A stretch of 64,000 nt of DNA, from the NCBI RefSeq assembly GCF_036046055.1, contig NZ_CP107939.1:7564001-7628000 (forward strand). The letters are read 5' to 3'. The notes below the pieces were generated by a model. That model made no database searches and was not told where the DNA came from. It worked only from the letters and a program-made list of their open reading frames with translations. This stretch comes from Nocardia sp. NBC_00403 (GTDB taxonomy: Bacteria > Actinomycetota > Actinomycetes > Mycobacteriales > Mycobacteriaceae). The translations under genes were made by a program, and so were the position numbers. Shown piece after piece: positions 8,620 through 15,827 of the stretch (positions within the stretch are counted from its first letter, which is position 1; the number at the start of each line of letters is the position of its first letter).

Positions 8620-8653
8620 CACGTTGGCGCACATAACCACAAGGAGAACCGCC

Positions 8654-8824
8654 ATGAACAGCGAGACCCTTACCCTGTCCGAGTTGTCGAGCGTCGAGCT
8701 CGAAAACCTGCTGGAGAACGCAACACCGGCACTGCGCAGGGCCGTGCTAAGGGGGCAGGGGGCCGGTGACGGCAACGACGTCGGCAGCTTCTGCTCTTTC
8801 ATCGATGCCGATCTGGCCGAATAG
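8654..8824 (+). CDS. RiPP precursor peptide, copy 1 (56 aa)
   Basis: Likely substrate of the adjacent radical SAM enzyme. The leader part is amphipathic and acidic (ETLTLSELSSVELENLLENA, followed by TPALRRAVLR). The Gly-rich linker GQGAGDGNDVG leads to the probable core SFCSFIDADLAE at residues 45-56. The core holds two consecutive aromatic-X-X triads, F46-C47-S48 and F49-I50-D51. The first fits the FxS pattern that FxsB-type enzymes crosslink through the Phe ring; the second ends in Asp, also a possible crosslink or hydroxylation site. These chemical assignments are inference. Strong ribosome site AAGGAG at 8641; start ATG 8654. A second, nearly identical gene follows 20 bases later. Confidence 0.8.
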   Translation: MNSETLTLSELSSVELENLLENATPALRRAVLRGQGAGDGNDVGSFCSFIDADLAE

Positions 8825-8844
8825 TCGACGCACGGGAGAACGCC

Positions 8845-9015
8845 ATGAACAACGAGACCCTTACCCTGTCCGAGTTGTCGAGCGTCGAGCTCGAAAACCT
8901 GCTGGAGAACGCAACACCGGCACTGCGCAGGGCCGTGCTAAGGGGGCAGGGCGCCGGTGACGGCAACGACGTCGGCAGCTTCTGCTCTTTCATCGATGCC
9001 GAGCTAGCCGAATAG
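8845..9015 (+). CDS. RiPP precursor peptide, copy 2 (56 aa)
   Basis: Duplicate of the preceding gene, differing only at residue 3 (Ser to Asn) and residue 53 (Asp to Glu). The Gly-rich linker and the SFCSFID core are identical. Ribosome site GGGAGA lies 7-8 bases before ATG 8845. Near-identity at the DNA level, including the noncoding joint, points to a recent tandem duplication. The radical SAM gene begins 37 bases after its stop, so precursor and maturase are very probably one transcript. Confidence 0.8.
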   Translation: MNNETLTLSELSSVELENLLENATPALRRAVLRGQGAGDGNDVGSFCSFIDAELAE

Positions 9016-9052
9016 TCGACGCCCACACCGATCGCGAAGGGATGGTTACCAA

Positions 9053-10273
9053 TTGTCGAACTCCGCCTCATGGCCCGTCGGCACTCTTGATGTGCAAGCC
9101 CTTCGCGATCGCGGCTGGCAACCGCTGCCGTTTACCGAATTCGTCCTGAAAATACACAGTCGCTGTAATCTGGCGTGCGATTACTGCTACATGTACGAGA
9201 TGGCCGACCAGAGCTGGCGCGAACAGCCGAAAGTCATCTCTCCGGACGTGATCGAAGCTACCTGCCACAACATCGCGGAGCACGTCGACGAGCACGCCAT
9301 TCCACAGGTAAGTGTCGTGCTGCACGGTGGAGAACCATTACTCGCCGGGCATCGGGTGGTCGAGTCGGTGGCACGCCGACTGCATGAGCACCTGGCCGAC
9401 AGCACAACATTGCGACTCGGCATCCAGACCAACGGCCTGCTCCTGGATCAGGAATTTCTGGATATCTTCCGGCGCTGGGGCATCCGGGTGGGCGTGAGCC
9501 TGGACGGGTCCGAAGCCGGGCACGACCGCCACCGCAGATATCGCAGTGGCGAGGGCAGCCACGCGCAGGTAGTCGAGAAGCTGAAGCTGCTCACCGAGCC
9601 GGAGAACCGAAGTCTCTACAGCGGCCTGCTCTGTGTGATCGATCTGGAGAACGACCCGATGGAGACTTATGCCGGGCTCACGGCCTGCGAGCCGCCCGCG
9701 ATCGATTTCTTGATGCCGCACGGAAATTGGGATAAGCCGCCGCCCGGTCGGACAGCGAATCGCGACGACACCCCGTACGCGGATTGGCTCATTCCCCTCT
9801 TCGACCACTGGTACGAATCGATGCGGAACGAGCCGAGTGTTCGGATCTTCGAGGACATCATCGATATTTCCCTAGGTATCGGCCGCGCATCGGAAACCGT
9901 GGGATTAGCGCCAATGCAAGTAGTCGTCATTGAAACCGACGGGCAGATCGAGCAGGTCGACACGCTGAAATCAGCCTTCCCGGACGCGACGAAACTGGGC
10001 GAACATGTTTCGCGGAGCCCGCTGTCGAACGCCCTGTGGAACCCATCGATAGTGGCGCGACAGCTCGGCTTGGACGCGCTGAGCCCGGCATGCCTGAAGT
10101 GCCCGATACACAACATCTGCGGTGGCGGCCATTTCACACACCGGTATCAGTCGGGAACCGGATTCCTCAACCCCTCGGTGTACTGCCCGGATCTTTTCGC
10201 GTTGATCAGTCATGTCACCCAGCGCCTTCGCTCGGACCTCGGCGTATCCCGACGAAACGGCTCCGCGCGGTGA
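9053..10273 (+). CDS. FxsB-like radical SAM/SPASM peptide maturase, 406 aa
   Basis: Radical SAM enzyme expected to install C-C or similar crosslinks (cyclophanes) in the precursors. The N-terminus RGWQPLPFTEFVLKIHSRCN and the cluster motif CNLACDYCYMYE (C38, C42, C45) are characteristic of the FxsB family, as are the SAM-binding VVLHGGEPLL and a C-terminal auxiliary-cluster region with Cys at about 347, 350, 356 and 378 (CLKCPIHNICGGGHFTHRY ... VYCPDLF). Start is TTG 9053 after GAAGGG; no ATG/GTG in frame covers the conserved N-terminus. The stop overlaps the next start (GTGA), indicating coupling with the HExxH enzyme. FxsB members act on FxSxx-type precursors, in line with the F-C-S motif next door. 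Confidence 0.88.
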   Translation: MSNSASWPVGTLDVQALRDRGWQPLPFTEFVLKIHSRCNLACDYCYMYEMADQSWREQPKVISPDVIEATCHNIAEHVDEHAIPQVSVVLHGGEPLLAGHRVVESVARRLHEHLADSTTLRLGIQTNGLLLDQEFLDIFRRWGIRVGVSLDGSEAGHDRHRRYRSGEGSHAQVVEKLKLLTEPENRSLYSGLLCVIDLENDPMETYAGLTACEPPAIDFLMPHGNWDKPPPGRTANRDDTPYADWLIPLFDHWYESMRNEPSVRIFEDIIDISLGIGRASETVGLAPMQVVVIETDGQIEQVDTLKSAFPDATKLGEHVSRSPLSNALWNPSIVARQLGLDALSPACLKCPIHNICGGGHFTHRYQSGTGFLNPSVYCPDLFALISHVTQRLRSDLGVSRRNGSAR

Positions 10274-12075
10274 GCCGGGTCGACCTTCGTGGCCGTGCCG
10301 CCGAGTTGGGCTCGGGCTACGGTGGCGCGGACCTGATCGTCTCGTTGCGTGCCGGGCAGCTGGCGAAGCGGCTCGCGATGCTCGGCTTGCTCGTCCGAGA
10401 AAGTGGTCGATTGTGTCCCGCCGATGTCGAAAGGTCCGGCTTCGACGAAGCCTATAGCGCGCTGTCCGCACTGTATCGCACACAGCGAACGACGGTCGAG
10501 GGCCTACTGGCGTACCCGAACACCGGAGTATGGCTGGCATATTGCCTGCGACGCATCCGATCTGCGTCGGCCGAGCGCGCCGACATCTGGCCCGACCTCG
10601 GCTATCTGGGCTGGCTGACAGCCTCGGCACTGGTCGAACTGGGAACTCCGGCCGATCGGCCCGTGGTGGTGCGCGAGGGCCAAGTCATGCTGCCGGCCGT
10701 GGGCTCGGCACAGATCGCCGCGGCCGATGTGGACGGTGTGGGGCGACTGTACGTACGCGGGCTGGGCGCGATCACGATCGAATTCGACGGAACGAAGGTG
10801 GACATCCCGGACCTCACACGCCGAGACCAACCCGGCTGGCGGCCACTACAGCGGCTACGGGCGGGCGGCGGCAGCGATTTCGAGATCGTCATCGACGACC
10901 TCGACCCGTTCCGGGAATTCAACAACCTGTCCCGGTCCGCCCCGGCCGACAGCCGTCTGCCATCGCTCTCCGAAAACCAATTGAGCGACTGGCGTACGGC
11001 ATTCTCGGCTGCATGGGTGTTGCTGGAACGAGATCATCCCGGTTACGCGCGGCCCATTTCGGTCGGTTTGCGCTGCTTCGTGCCACTCACCGCGGGACCG
11101 GTCTCGCCGAGTTCGAGCCGTACCTCCTACAACTCGTTCGGCTGCATCGCCGCGTCCTCGACGCGCAGTGCCAGTCAGCTGGCGCTCACCTTGATCCACG
11201 AATTCCAGCATGCCAAGTTGGGGGCATTGACCGATGTGGTCGAGCTATACGAAGACGACCCTCGGGAACGTTTCTATGCACCATGGCGGGATGATCCGCG
11301 TCCCATCGAATGGCTGATCCAAGGCATGTATGCGCATCTCGGCGTCACCGATTTCTGGCGTGCCGAGCGCCTACGCACGGAATCCGAGCTCGCGCACGTG
11401 GAATTCGCCCGCTGGCGGGCGCAGGTGCATCGGTCGATCGCCGAAATTCTCGGTTCCGGGGTACTGACCGCGGCAGGCGAGGAGTTCGTTCGCGCGGCGG
11501 CCGAGACGCTGCGGCCGTGGCTCGACGACCAGGTTACTGATTCGGCAGCCCGCGCCGCCGACGAAGCAGCCACCGGTCACTGGGTGGCGTGGTGTGTGCG
11601 AAACCTGCAGCTCGCCGATGATGCACTGGAGGATCTGTTCTCAGTCTGGAAGTCGGCCGGAACCCCAGCGCTGGAGCGGGTTGCGCCCGGCCTGCCCACG
11701 CGCCCGGACCGGAAGCGGCCGGAACTGCGAAGCCGGTTGCTACCGAGCTACCTTCGGCTACTGGAACAGACGACGCGGGGGAGTTTCGACAGCACACGAG
11801 ACCTTGCGCCGGGTGATATCGCATACGGATCCGGCAACTACGCGGCGGCGGTAACGCACTACACGCGCGAGATCGAAGCGGGCCCACTGCGTCCCCAACC
11901 CTGGGCCGGTTTGGCACTCGCTCTGCAGCAGTCGTTACCCCGGCATGAGGTGTCGGCTCTGTTGGCACGAGCCGAAATCGTCGCGCAACTCTACGCCCAC
12001 ATCAGGACGTCCGGGCTCAACTGTGCCCCAACGGATCTGGTCCGTTGGTTGTCGCGCGAAAACACCGCAGCATGA
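10270..12075 (+). CDS. HExxH-type putative peptide beta-hydroxylase, 601 aa
   Basis: Carries LTLIHEFQHAKLGAL (HEFQH at residues 310-314) and a further His in GMYAHLGVTDFWRAE (about residue 356) that could complete the metal site. This is the pattern of the HEXXH peptide-modification proteins found beside FxsB-type radical SAM enzymes, which are now described as alpha-ketoglutarate/Fe-dependent peptide beta-hydroxylases rather than proteases. The N-terminal half (GYGGADLIVSLRAGQLAKRL and the long helical and beta region after it) fits that family; residues about 520-600 look like a TPR (GDIAYGSGNYAAAVTHYTRE). GTG start at 10270 overlaps the radical SAM stop by 4 bases; its own stop overlaps the next ATG by 4. 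Function in this cluster is inferred. Confidence 0.8.
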   Translation: MSRVDLRGRAAELGSGYGGADLIVSLRAGQLAKRLAMLGLLVRESGRLCPADVERSGFDEAYSALSALYRTQRTTVEGLLAYPNTGVWLAYCLRRIRSASAERADIWPDLGYLGWLTASALVELGTPADRPVVVREGQVMLPAVGSAQIAAADVDGVGRLYVRGLGAITIEFDGTKVDIPDLTRRDQPGWRPLQRLRAGGGSDFEIVIDDLDPFREFNNLSRSAPADSRLPSLSENQLSDWRTAFSAAWVLLERDHPGYARPISVGLRCFVPLTAGPVSPSSSRTSYNSFGCIAASSTRSASQLALTLIHEFQHAKLGALTDVVELYEDDPRERFYAPWRDDPRPIEWLIQGMYAHLGVTDFWRAERLRTESELAHVEFARWRAQVHRSIAEILGSGVLTAAGEEFVRAAAETLRPWLDDQVTDSAARAADEAATGHWVAWCVRNLQLADDALEDLFSVWKSAGTPALERVAPGLPTRPDRKRPELRSRLLPSYLRLLEQTTRGSFDSTRDLAPGDIAYGSGNYAAAVTHYTREIEAGPLRPQPWAGLALALQQSLPRHEVSALLARAEIVAQLYAHIRTSGLNCAPTDLVRWLSRENTAA

Positions 12076-13163
12076 ACGACCGCGCCGCCACCACGCGTGC
12101 CGGTGAACTCCTGGCCGCCTATTCCGATCTCCGCAGCGCAGCCGGGCCGATCCATGCGCGAATCGTCGCCGACCTCGGCACTCGGCTGCTGTCCGGAACT
12201 CCATTGCCCTCCTATCAAGGAGTGACTCCGGGCTTGCTGCGGGCGCTGATTTCGCTCGACGCGCCGCACGTCCCCTACCTGGAGGATCCGCGACAGCTGG
12301 CCCCGCACAACCGCTCCGAACCGTGGAACTTCGTGTGCAACCAGCTGGACAGCTGGGACGATCTGTCCGGCCCGCAGCGCCTGCGCGTGGCCCAGGTCCT
12401 GACGAAACTGGGATTCTGGCAGCTCGTTATAGATCTCGTCTCCGCCCAACAGACCGGCACCGATCGGCCGCAGTCACGGCCGCTGGCCTTCCTGCATGCC
12501 ACGGCGCTCTTCCGACTCAACGAGCGGGACCGGACCGGTGTCACCCGCATGCGCGACCTGTCCATCGCCAAGGCGATGGACGAGAGGCTGGCCACGTCGG
12601 CTCGCATCTCAGCCGCGCTGAATGTCGCTGTCCATTACGCGAGGACATCCGGAGGTATCGGTGACGCCAAGCACTGGCAGGGGATTGCCGAGTCATTCGT
12701 GTCGTCCCCATCGCTGGAGCGCCTGAACCCGCTGCTGCGCAGCGCATACTGGCGCGGCTTCGCCCTCATCCAGTTCGTGGAGGGCAACCATGCCGAGGTC
12801 ACCCGGATGATGTTGCGCTCCGAAGACTGTGCGCGCCAGGCCATCGCCGAGGCTAGCGATTCCGAGTCACTGGCCGCGCTCGAGAACATGAACGCAGTGC
12901 TCGAGACGCGTGCCCGGGCGGCATGGACCTCCGGTGATCTGGACACCGCCGAGCGCCACTTCCGACACCACCTCGACCACGATCCGTGGGACCCGAAACC
13001 ACATGTGCGCCTCGCAGATTTCCTGTTCGCAACGGGACGAATCGACGATGCGCGAGATCGATATCACCGCGCCGCCGCGCTGGGCGCGCCCTACTCGATA
13101 TATGCCAGAGCCCGACTAGCACGATGCACCTCGATTCCGACGGCATCGACGGGCAATGGATAG
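12072..13163 (+). CDS. TPR-type protein of the RiPP operon, 363 aa
   Basis: All-helical protein with a clear C-terminal tetratricopeptide pair (GDLDTAERHFRHHLDHDPWD, then KPHVRLADFLFATGRIDDA) and weaker helical repeats before it (ARISAALNVAVHYARTSGG). The N-terminal 100 residues include WNFVCNQLDSWDDLSGPQRL. No catalytic motif is visible. Start ATG 12072 overlaps the HExxH stop (ATGA), so the two are made together. A scaffold or substrate-handling role for the modifying enzymes is a reasonable guess; I do not recognise a named family for the full length. Confidence 0.6.
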   Translation: MNDRAATTRAGELLAAYSDLRSAAGPIHARIVADLGTRLLSGTPLPSYQGVTPGLLRALISLDAPHVPYLEDPRQLAPHNRSEPWNFVCNQLDSWDDLSGPQRLRVAQVLTKLGFWQLVIDLVSAQQTGTDRPQSRPLAFLHATALFRLNERDRTGVTRMRDLSIAKAMDERLATSARISAALNVAVHYARTSGGIGDAKHWQGIAESFVSSPSLERLNPLLRSAYWRGFALIQFVEGNHAEVTRMMLRSEDCARQAIAEASDSESLAALENMNAVLETRARAAWTSGDLDTAERHFRHHLDHDPWDPKPHVRLADFLFATGRIDDARDRYHRAAALGAPYSIYARARLARCTSIPTASTGNG

Positions 13164-13371
13164 TCGCGCCGCGAACCGGAACTTCCTGCTGCTGCGATCC
13201 GGGGATGTGGTTTCCGAAACCATCGCCGCCGCAACGGTCACCCAAGGCACTCCGGCCGGCCGATACCCGCCGGCCGCGGTCGGCACATGGGCCACCGGAG
13301 GGATTGTCGTCGTGGCGATGTCCGCTCCGGCGGTGGCCGATTCCCACCTGTCCCTATCCGTTCGCACGTAA
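13156..13371 (+). CDS. Small ORF with one hydrophobic segment in the RiPP operon, 71 aa
   Basis: ATG 13156 overlaps the end of the TPR gene by 8 bases and the stop lies 10 bases before the next gene. The translation has a soluble start (MDSRAANRNFLLLRSGDVVS) and one hydrophobic stretch (TGGIVVVAMSAPAVA) near residues 48-62. The NFLLLRSGDVV start and the lack of any gap in the operon argue that it is real. It could be a membrane-associated accessory or a degenerate piece. No family recognised. Confidence 0.4.
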   Translation: MDSRAANRNFLLLRSGDVVSETIAAATVTQGTPAGRYPPAAVGTWATGGIVVVAMSAPAVADSHLSLSVRT

Positions 13372-13381
13372 GGAAAACGAT

Positions 13382-14653
13382 ATGGCCATCGAGGCAGGGC
13401 AACTGCGCGATCACATCGATTTGATGACTTCGGCACAGATCCTGGCGGATCCCACGTGCGCCCCGAAAGCGCTCGATGCATTTGAGAGTTTCCTGACGGA
13501 CTATCACGGTGTCGACGGTGTCAACCAGTTGGATCGACGCCCGGAGACCGCAGCGATGCTTGTCCGCCAGGACCTGCGGCGCAGCATACAGCGTGTGGTG
13601 ACGCATCGCGTCGCCGCAGTGCTGCTTCCCCTCGCGCTGGACCTGCTGGGCGATGATTCGGAGGCAATGGATCGCCTGGTGCGAGAACGGATCACCGAGG
13701 TCGACGAGTGGGAAGGCGCCCGGTATCGAGTATTCCGCGGTGACGAGGCGAAAATTGGTGCCGCATATGAGTATCTGTTCGTGGCGGCGGCCGAACAAGA
13801 CTTGTTCTCATGTTTCACCCCGGAGCAGGCCGAGGCGCTGCGCCGGATCAACTACGACGCGACGGTCGCGGTGCGCGATGCGGCGTCCGCGACACGCGAC
13901 GAAGAGTATGCGGAATCACCCGCGATCGATGTGCTCGCGGTCGAGCCCTATGTCACAGCCGGCGACGCCGCGCGGGCAACCATGCGCATGCGGACGGTCT
14001 CCTTCCTGAGTAACAACGCCGACCCGGTTAGGGCCAACAACGGCTTGCGGCCCGACATCCTCAGCCAACTGCAAACCAACGCGGTCGGTTTCGGTGAGTT
14101 CTACGGCTCCGCGGTCGGCAGGATCCTGCCGCATACCTTCAAATTGGATGGTTGCCCACGGAATGCCTGGTTGGAGACCGAGCTCGGCAGTATCGCACCG
14201 ATCTCCGCGGTGGCGGCCCTCAAGGACGGGCCGGCCGGCACGTTGCTCTTTTCGGACCGCGGCAAGCGCGTCTACCGAGCCGCAGACAGCGACGGACGCT
14301 GGACCATTCGGGCGGTCAGGCAACCGCTCACCTCGATCGCTGAACGCGTGACCCGCGCGGAAGCCAAAGACCTGGGCCGAAAAGGTTTCCTGGGGCAGTG
14401 GGGACGCTGCCCCTCCAACCAGGGACTCGCGCCGAATCGAGCGGAAGCGGACCAACACGCCGAAATGGTGGATCGAATCGACCAGATCACCGGCGGGTAT
14501 GCCCCCGAGCACCTACATGCGATCATCACCCCCGCCGACGTGTGCGCCATCGTGGCGGTGGGATTGGTAGCCGCGCTCGAACAGCACGGCATAGTTCAGC
14601 TCGATCCCGCATCCGTCGAACCCGTGCTGCGTCGCGAACCGATCGAACTCTAG
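13382..14653 (+). CDS. Protein of unknown family closing the RiPP operon, 423 aa
   Basis: ATG 13382 with AAGGAAAACGAT directly upstream. Residues 1-110 are helical (HIDLMTSAQILADPT, RVVTHRVAAVLLPLALDLLG). The middle has EGARYRVFRGDEAKIGAAYE and EQAEALRRINYDATVAVRDA. The C-terminal half is mixed, with DGCPRNAWLETELGS, AGTLLFSDRGKRVYRAADSD and GQWGRCPSNQGLAPNRAEAD. Two Cys-Pro-x-Asn motifs (CPRN, CPSN) stand out. No signal peptide, and no ATP- or SAM-binding motif that I can recognise. Its place as the last gene of a tightly packed operon suggests a specific role in maturation, export or immunity. Function cannot be assigned. Confidence 0.65.
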   Translation: MAIEAGQLRDHIDLMTSAQILADPTCAPKALDAFESFLTDYHGVDGVNQLDRRPETAAMLVRQDLRRSIQRVVTHRVAAVLLPLALDLLGDDSEAMDRLVRERITEVDEWEGARYRVFRGDEAKIGAAYEYLFVAAAEQDLFSCFTPEQAEALRRINYDATVAVRDAASATRDEEYAESPAIDVLAVEPYVTAGDAARATMRMRTVSFLSNNADPVRANNGLRPDILSQLQTNAVGFGEFYGSAVGRILPHTFKLDGCPRNAWLETELGSIAPISAVAALKDGPAGTLLFSDRGKRVYRAADSDGRWTIRAVRQPLTSIAERVTRAEAKDLGRKGFLGQWGRCPSNQGLAPNRAEADQHAEMVDRIDQITGGYAPEHLHAIITPADVCAIVAVGLVAALEQHGIVQLDPASVEPVLRREPIEL

Positions 14654-14742
14654 AGTTGTTCGAGCACGCACCGTTGCCCGACCGAGGGCCCCGGCCACGC
14701 ACCAGCCGAGGCCTCGCTGCTGCCCAGCGCGGACAGATCGCC

Positions 14743-15639
14743 TCAGCGCAGCAAGTCCAACAGGCGGATCACCGTTTCCATGGTGCTGTCATAGGAATCG
14801 GCGACGTACATCAGATCGACGAAGAAATCATCGAACGCAGTGTCATCGGCGACGCGGCGGATCGTCTCGGCGATCTGCTCGGTCGGCGTGCCCGCTCGAA
14901 CATTGACCCGGAGGATCGTCTCGATGGTGGCCGGATCACGATCGGCCTGCTCCGCAGCCGTGTCGACGACTGTGCGCAGCTCACGCAGTCGCGAGCCCCA
15001 CTCCGGTGGGCCCGGTACCGGCACGACCGGCAACCAGCCGTCGGCGCGGCGACCGACACGCTCCAGACTGGCCGGCGTGAAGCCTGCGAGATGAATCGGC
15101 GGCCGCGGACGCTGCACCGGCTTCAGTTCGGCGCGATGCTCCGGCACCGAGACCAGGCTGCCGGTGTAGCTCGCGGGATCGGTGGTCCAGATCGCCTCGA
15201 GCGCGTCGAGGGTCTCCTCGAGCCGAATTCCACGCTTGGTGAACGGCACACCGGCGGCGTCGTACTCCTCCGGTGACCACCCGATTCCGAAACCGGCCAC
15301 CAGCCTGCCCCTGCTCGCCACGTCGATCGTGGTCAGCGAACGAGCAAGCAGCGCAGGGCGATACAGCGGCGCGATCAGCACATTGGTGCCCAACCGCACC
15401 CGCTCGGTCGTGGTGGCCGCCATGCCGAGCAGCAGGAACGGATCGAGCACCGAGTTGAACTCGTCCGGAATCGTGGGACCTCCGCCATAGCCGACCTTCG
15501 GATTCGTCGCCGCGATCAGCCGCTCACCGACCCACAGACTGTCCGCGCCGGCTCTCTCCATCTCCGCCGCGAACTCCGCCACCCGATAGCCCTCATGCGC
15601 ATGCACGCCATGCTGCGGTATCGAAACACCAACCTTCAT
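14743..15639 (-). CDS. LLM-class (luciferase-like) F420-dependent oxidoreductase, 298 aa
   Basis: TIM-barrel luciferase-like monooxygenase superfamily. Typical blocks are MKVGVSIPQHGVHAHEGYR, AGADSLWVGERLI, TERVRLGTNVLIAPLYRPAL, the cofactor-binding GRLVAGFGIGWSPEEYDAAG, and RPPIHLAGFTPASLERVGRR with ADGWLP after it. In actinomycetes this subgroup generally uses coenzyme F420. Substrate unknown. ATG start at 15639 with GGAGGG immediately before it. Convergent with the RiPP operon; the gap 14654-14742 shows no gene. Confidence 0.85.
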   Translation of the reverse strand: MKVGVSIPQHGVHAHEGYRVAEFAAEMERAGADSLWVGERLIAATNPKVGYGGGPTIPDEFNSVLDPFLLLGMAATTTERVRLGTNVLIAPLYRPALLARSLTTIDVASRGRLVAGFGIGWSPEEYDAAGVPFTKRGIRLEETLDALEAIWTTDPASYTGSLVSVPEHRAELKPVQRPRPPIHLAGFTPASLERVGRRADGWLPVVPVPGPPEWGSRLRELRTVVDTAAEQADRDPATIETILRVNVRAGTPTEQIAETIRRVADDTAFDDFFVDLMYVADSYDSTMETVIRLLDLLR

Positions 15640-15703
15640 CCCTCCGTCCTACCAAATAACCCGCACCACTCGATCACCCCGCCATCAAAACCCGATCATC
15701 ACG

Positions 15704-15761
15704 ACGAACGGGACATGGCGGGGGCATCGGCCGAGAAGCCACTCCGTCATGTCCCGTTCGT
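15704..15761. repeat. Intergenic hairpin element 1 (GGGACATG type)
   Basis: Perfect 14-bp arms ACGAACGGGACATG (15704-15717) and CATGTCCCGTTCGT (15748-15761) with a 30-nt loop containing CCGAGAAGCC. It lies 3' of the MHS transporter gene. Related hairpins occur at 22921-22967 and 32430-32482, also just after gene ends. Confidence 0.75.
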
Positions 15762-15827
15762 GGTGCCTGCGGGTTATTCAGCTGGGATTGCCTGAAGTGG
15801 TGGTCGAGGCGGGAGGCCGTGTGCTTG

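Larger units (their letters stand above)
8642..9022 (+). repeat. Direct repeat pair carrying the two precursor genes
   Basis: Two units offset by 191 bp (start codons at 8654 and 8845) are almost identical from shortly before the start codon to TAGTCGACGC after the stop. Base changes seen include AGC/AAC at codon 3, GGGGGCC/GGGCGCC in the linker and GAT/GAG at codon 53. Confidence 0.9.

Noticed and set aside
10270..12075. Zinc protease reading of the HEFQH motif
   Set aside because: Context and full-length pattern fit the HExxH peptide-hydroxylase group better.
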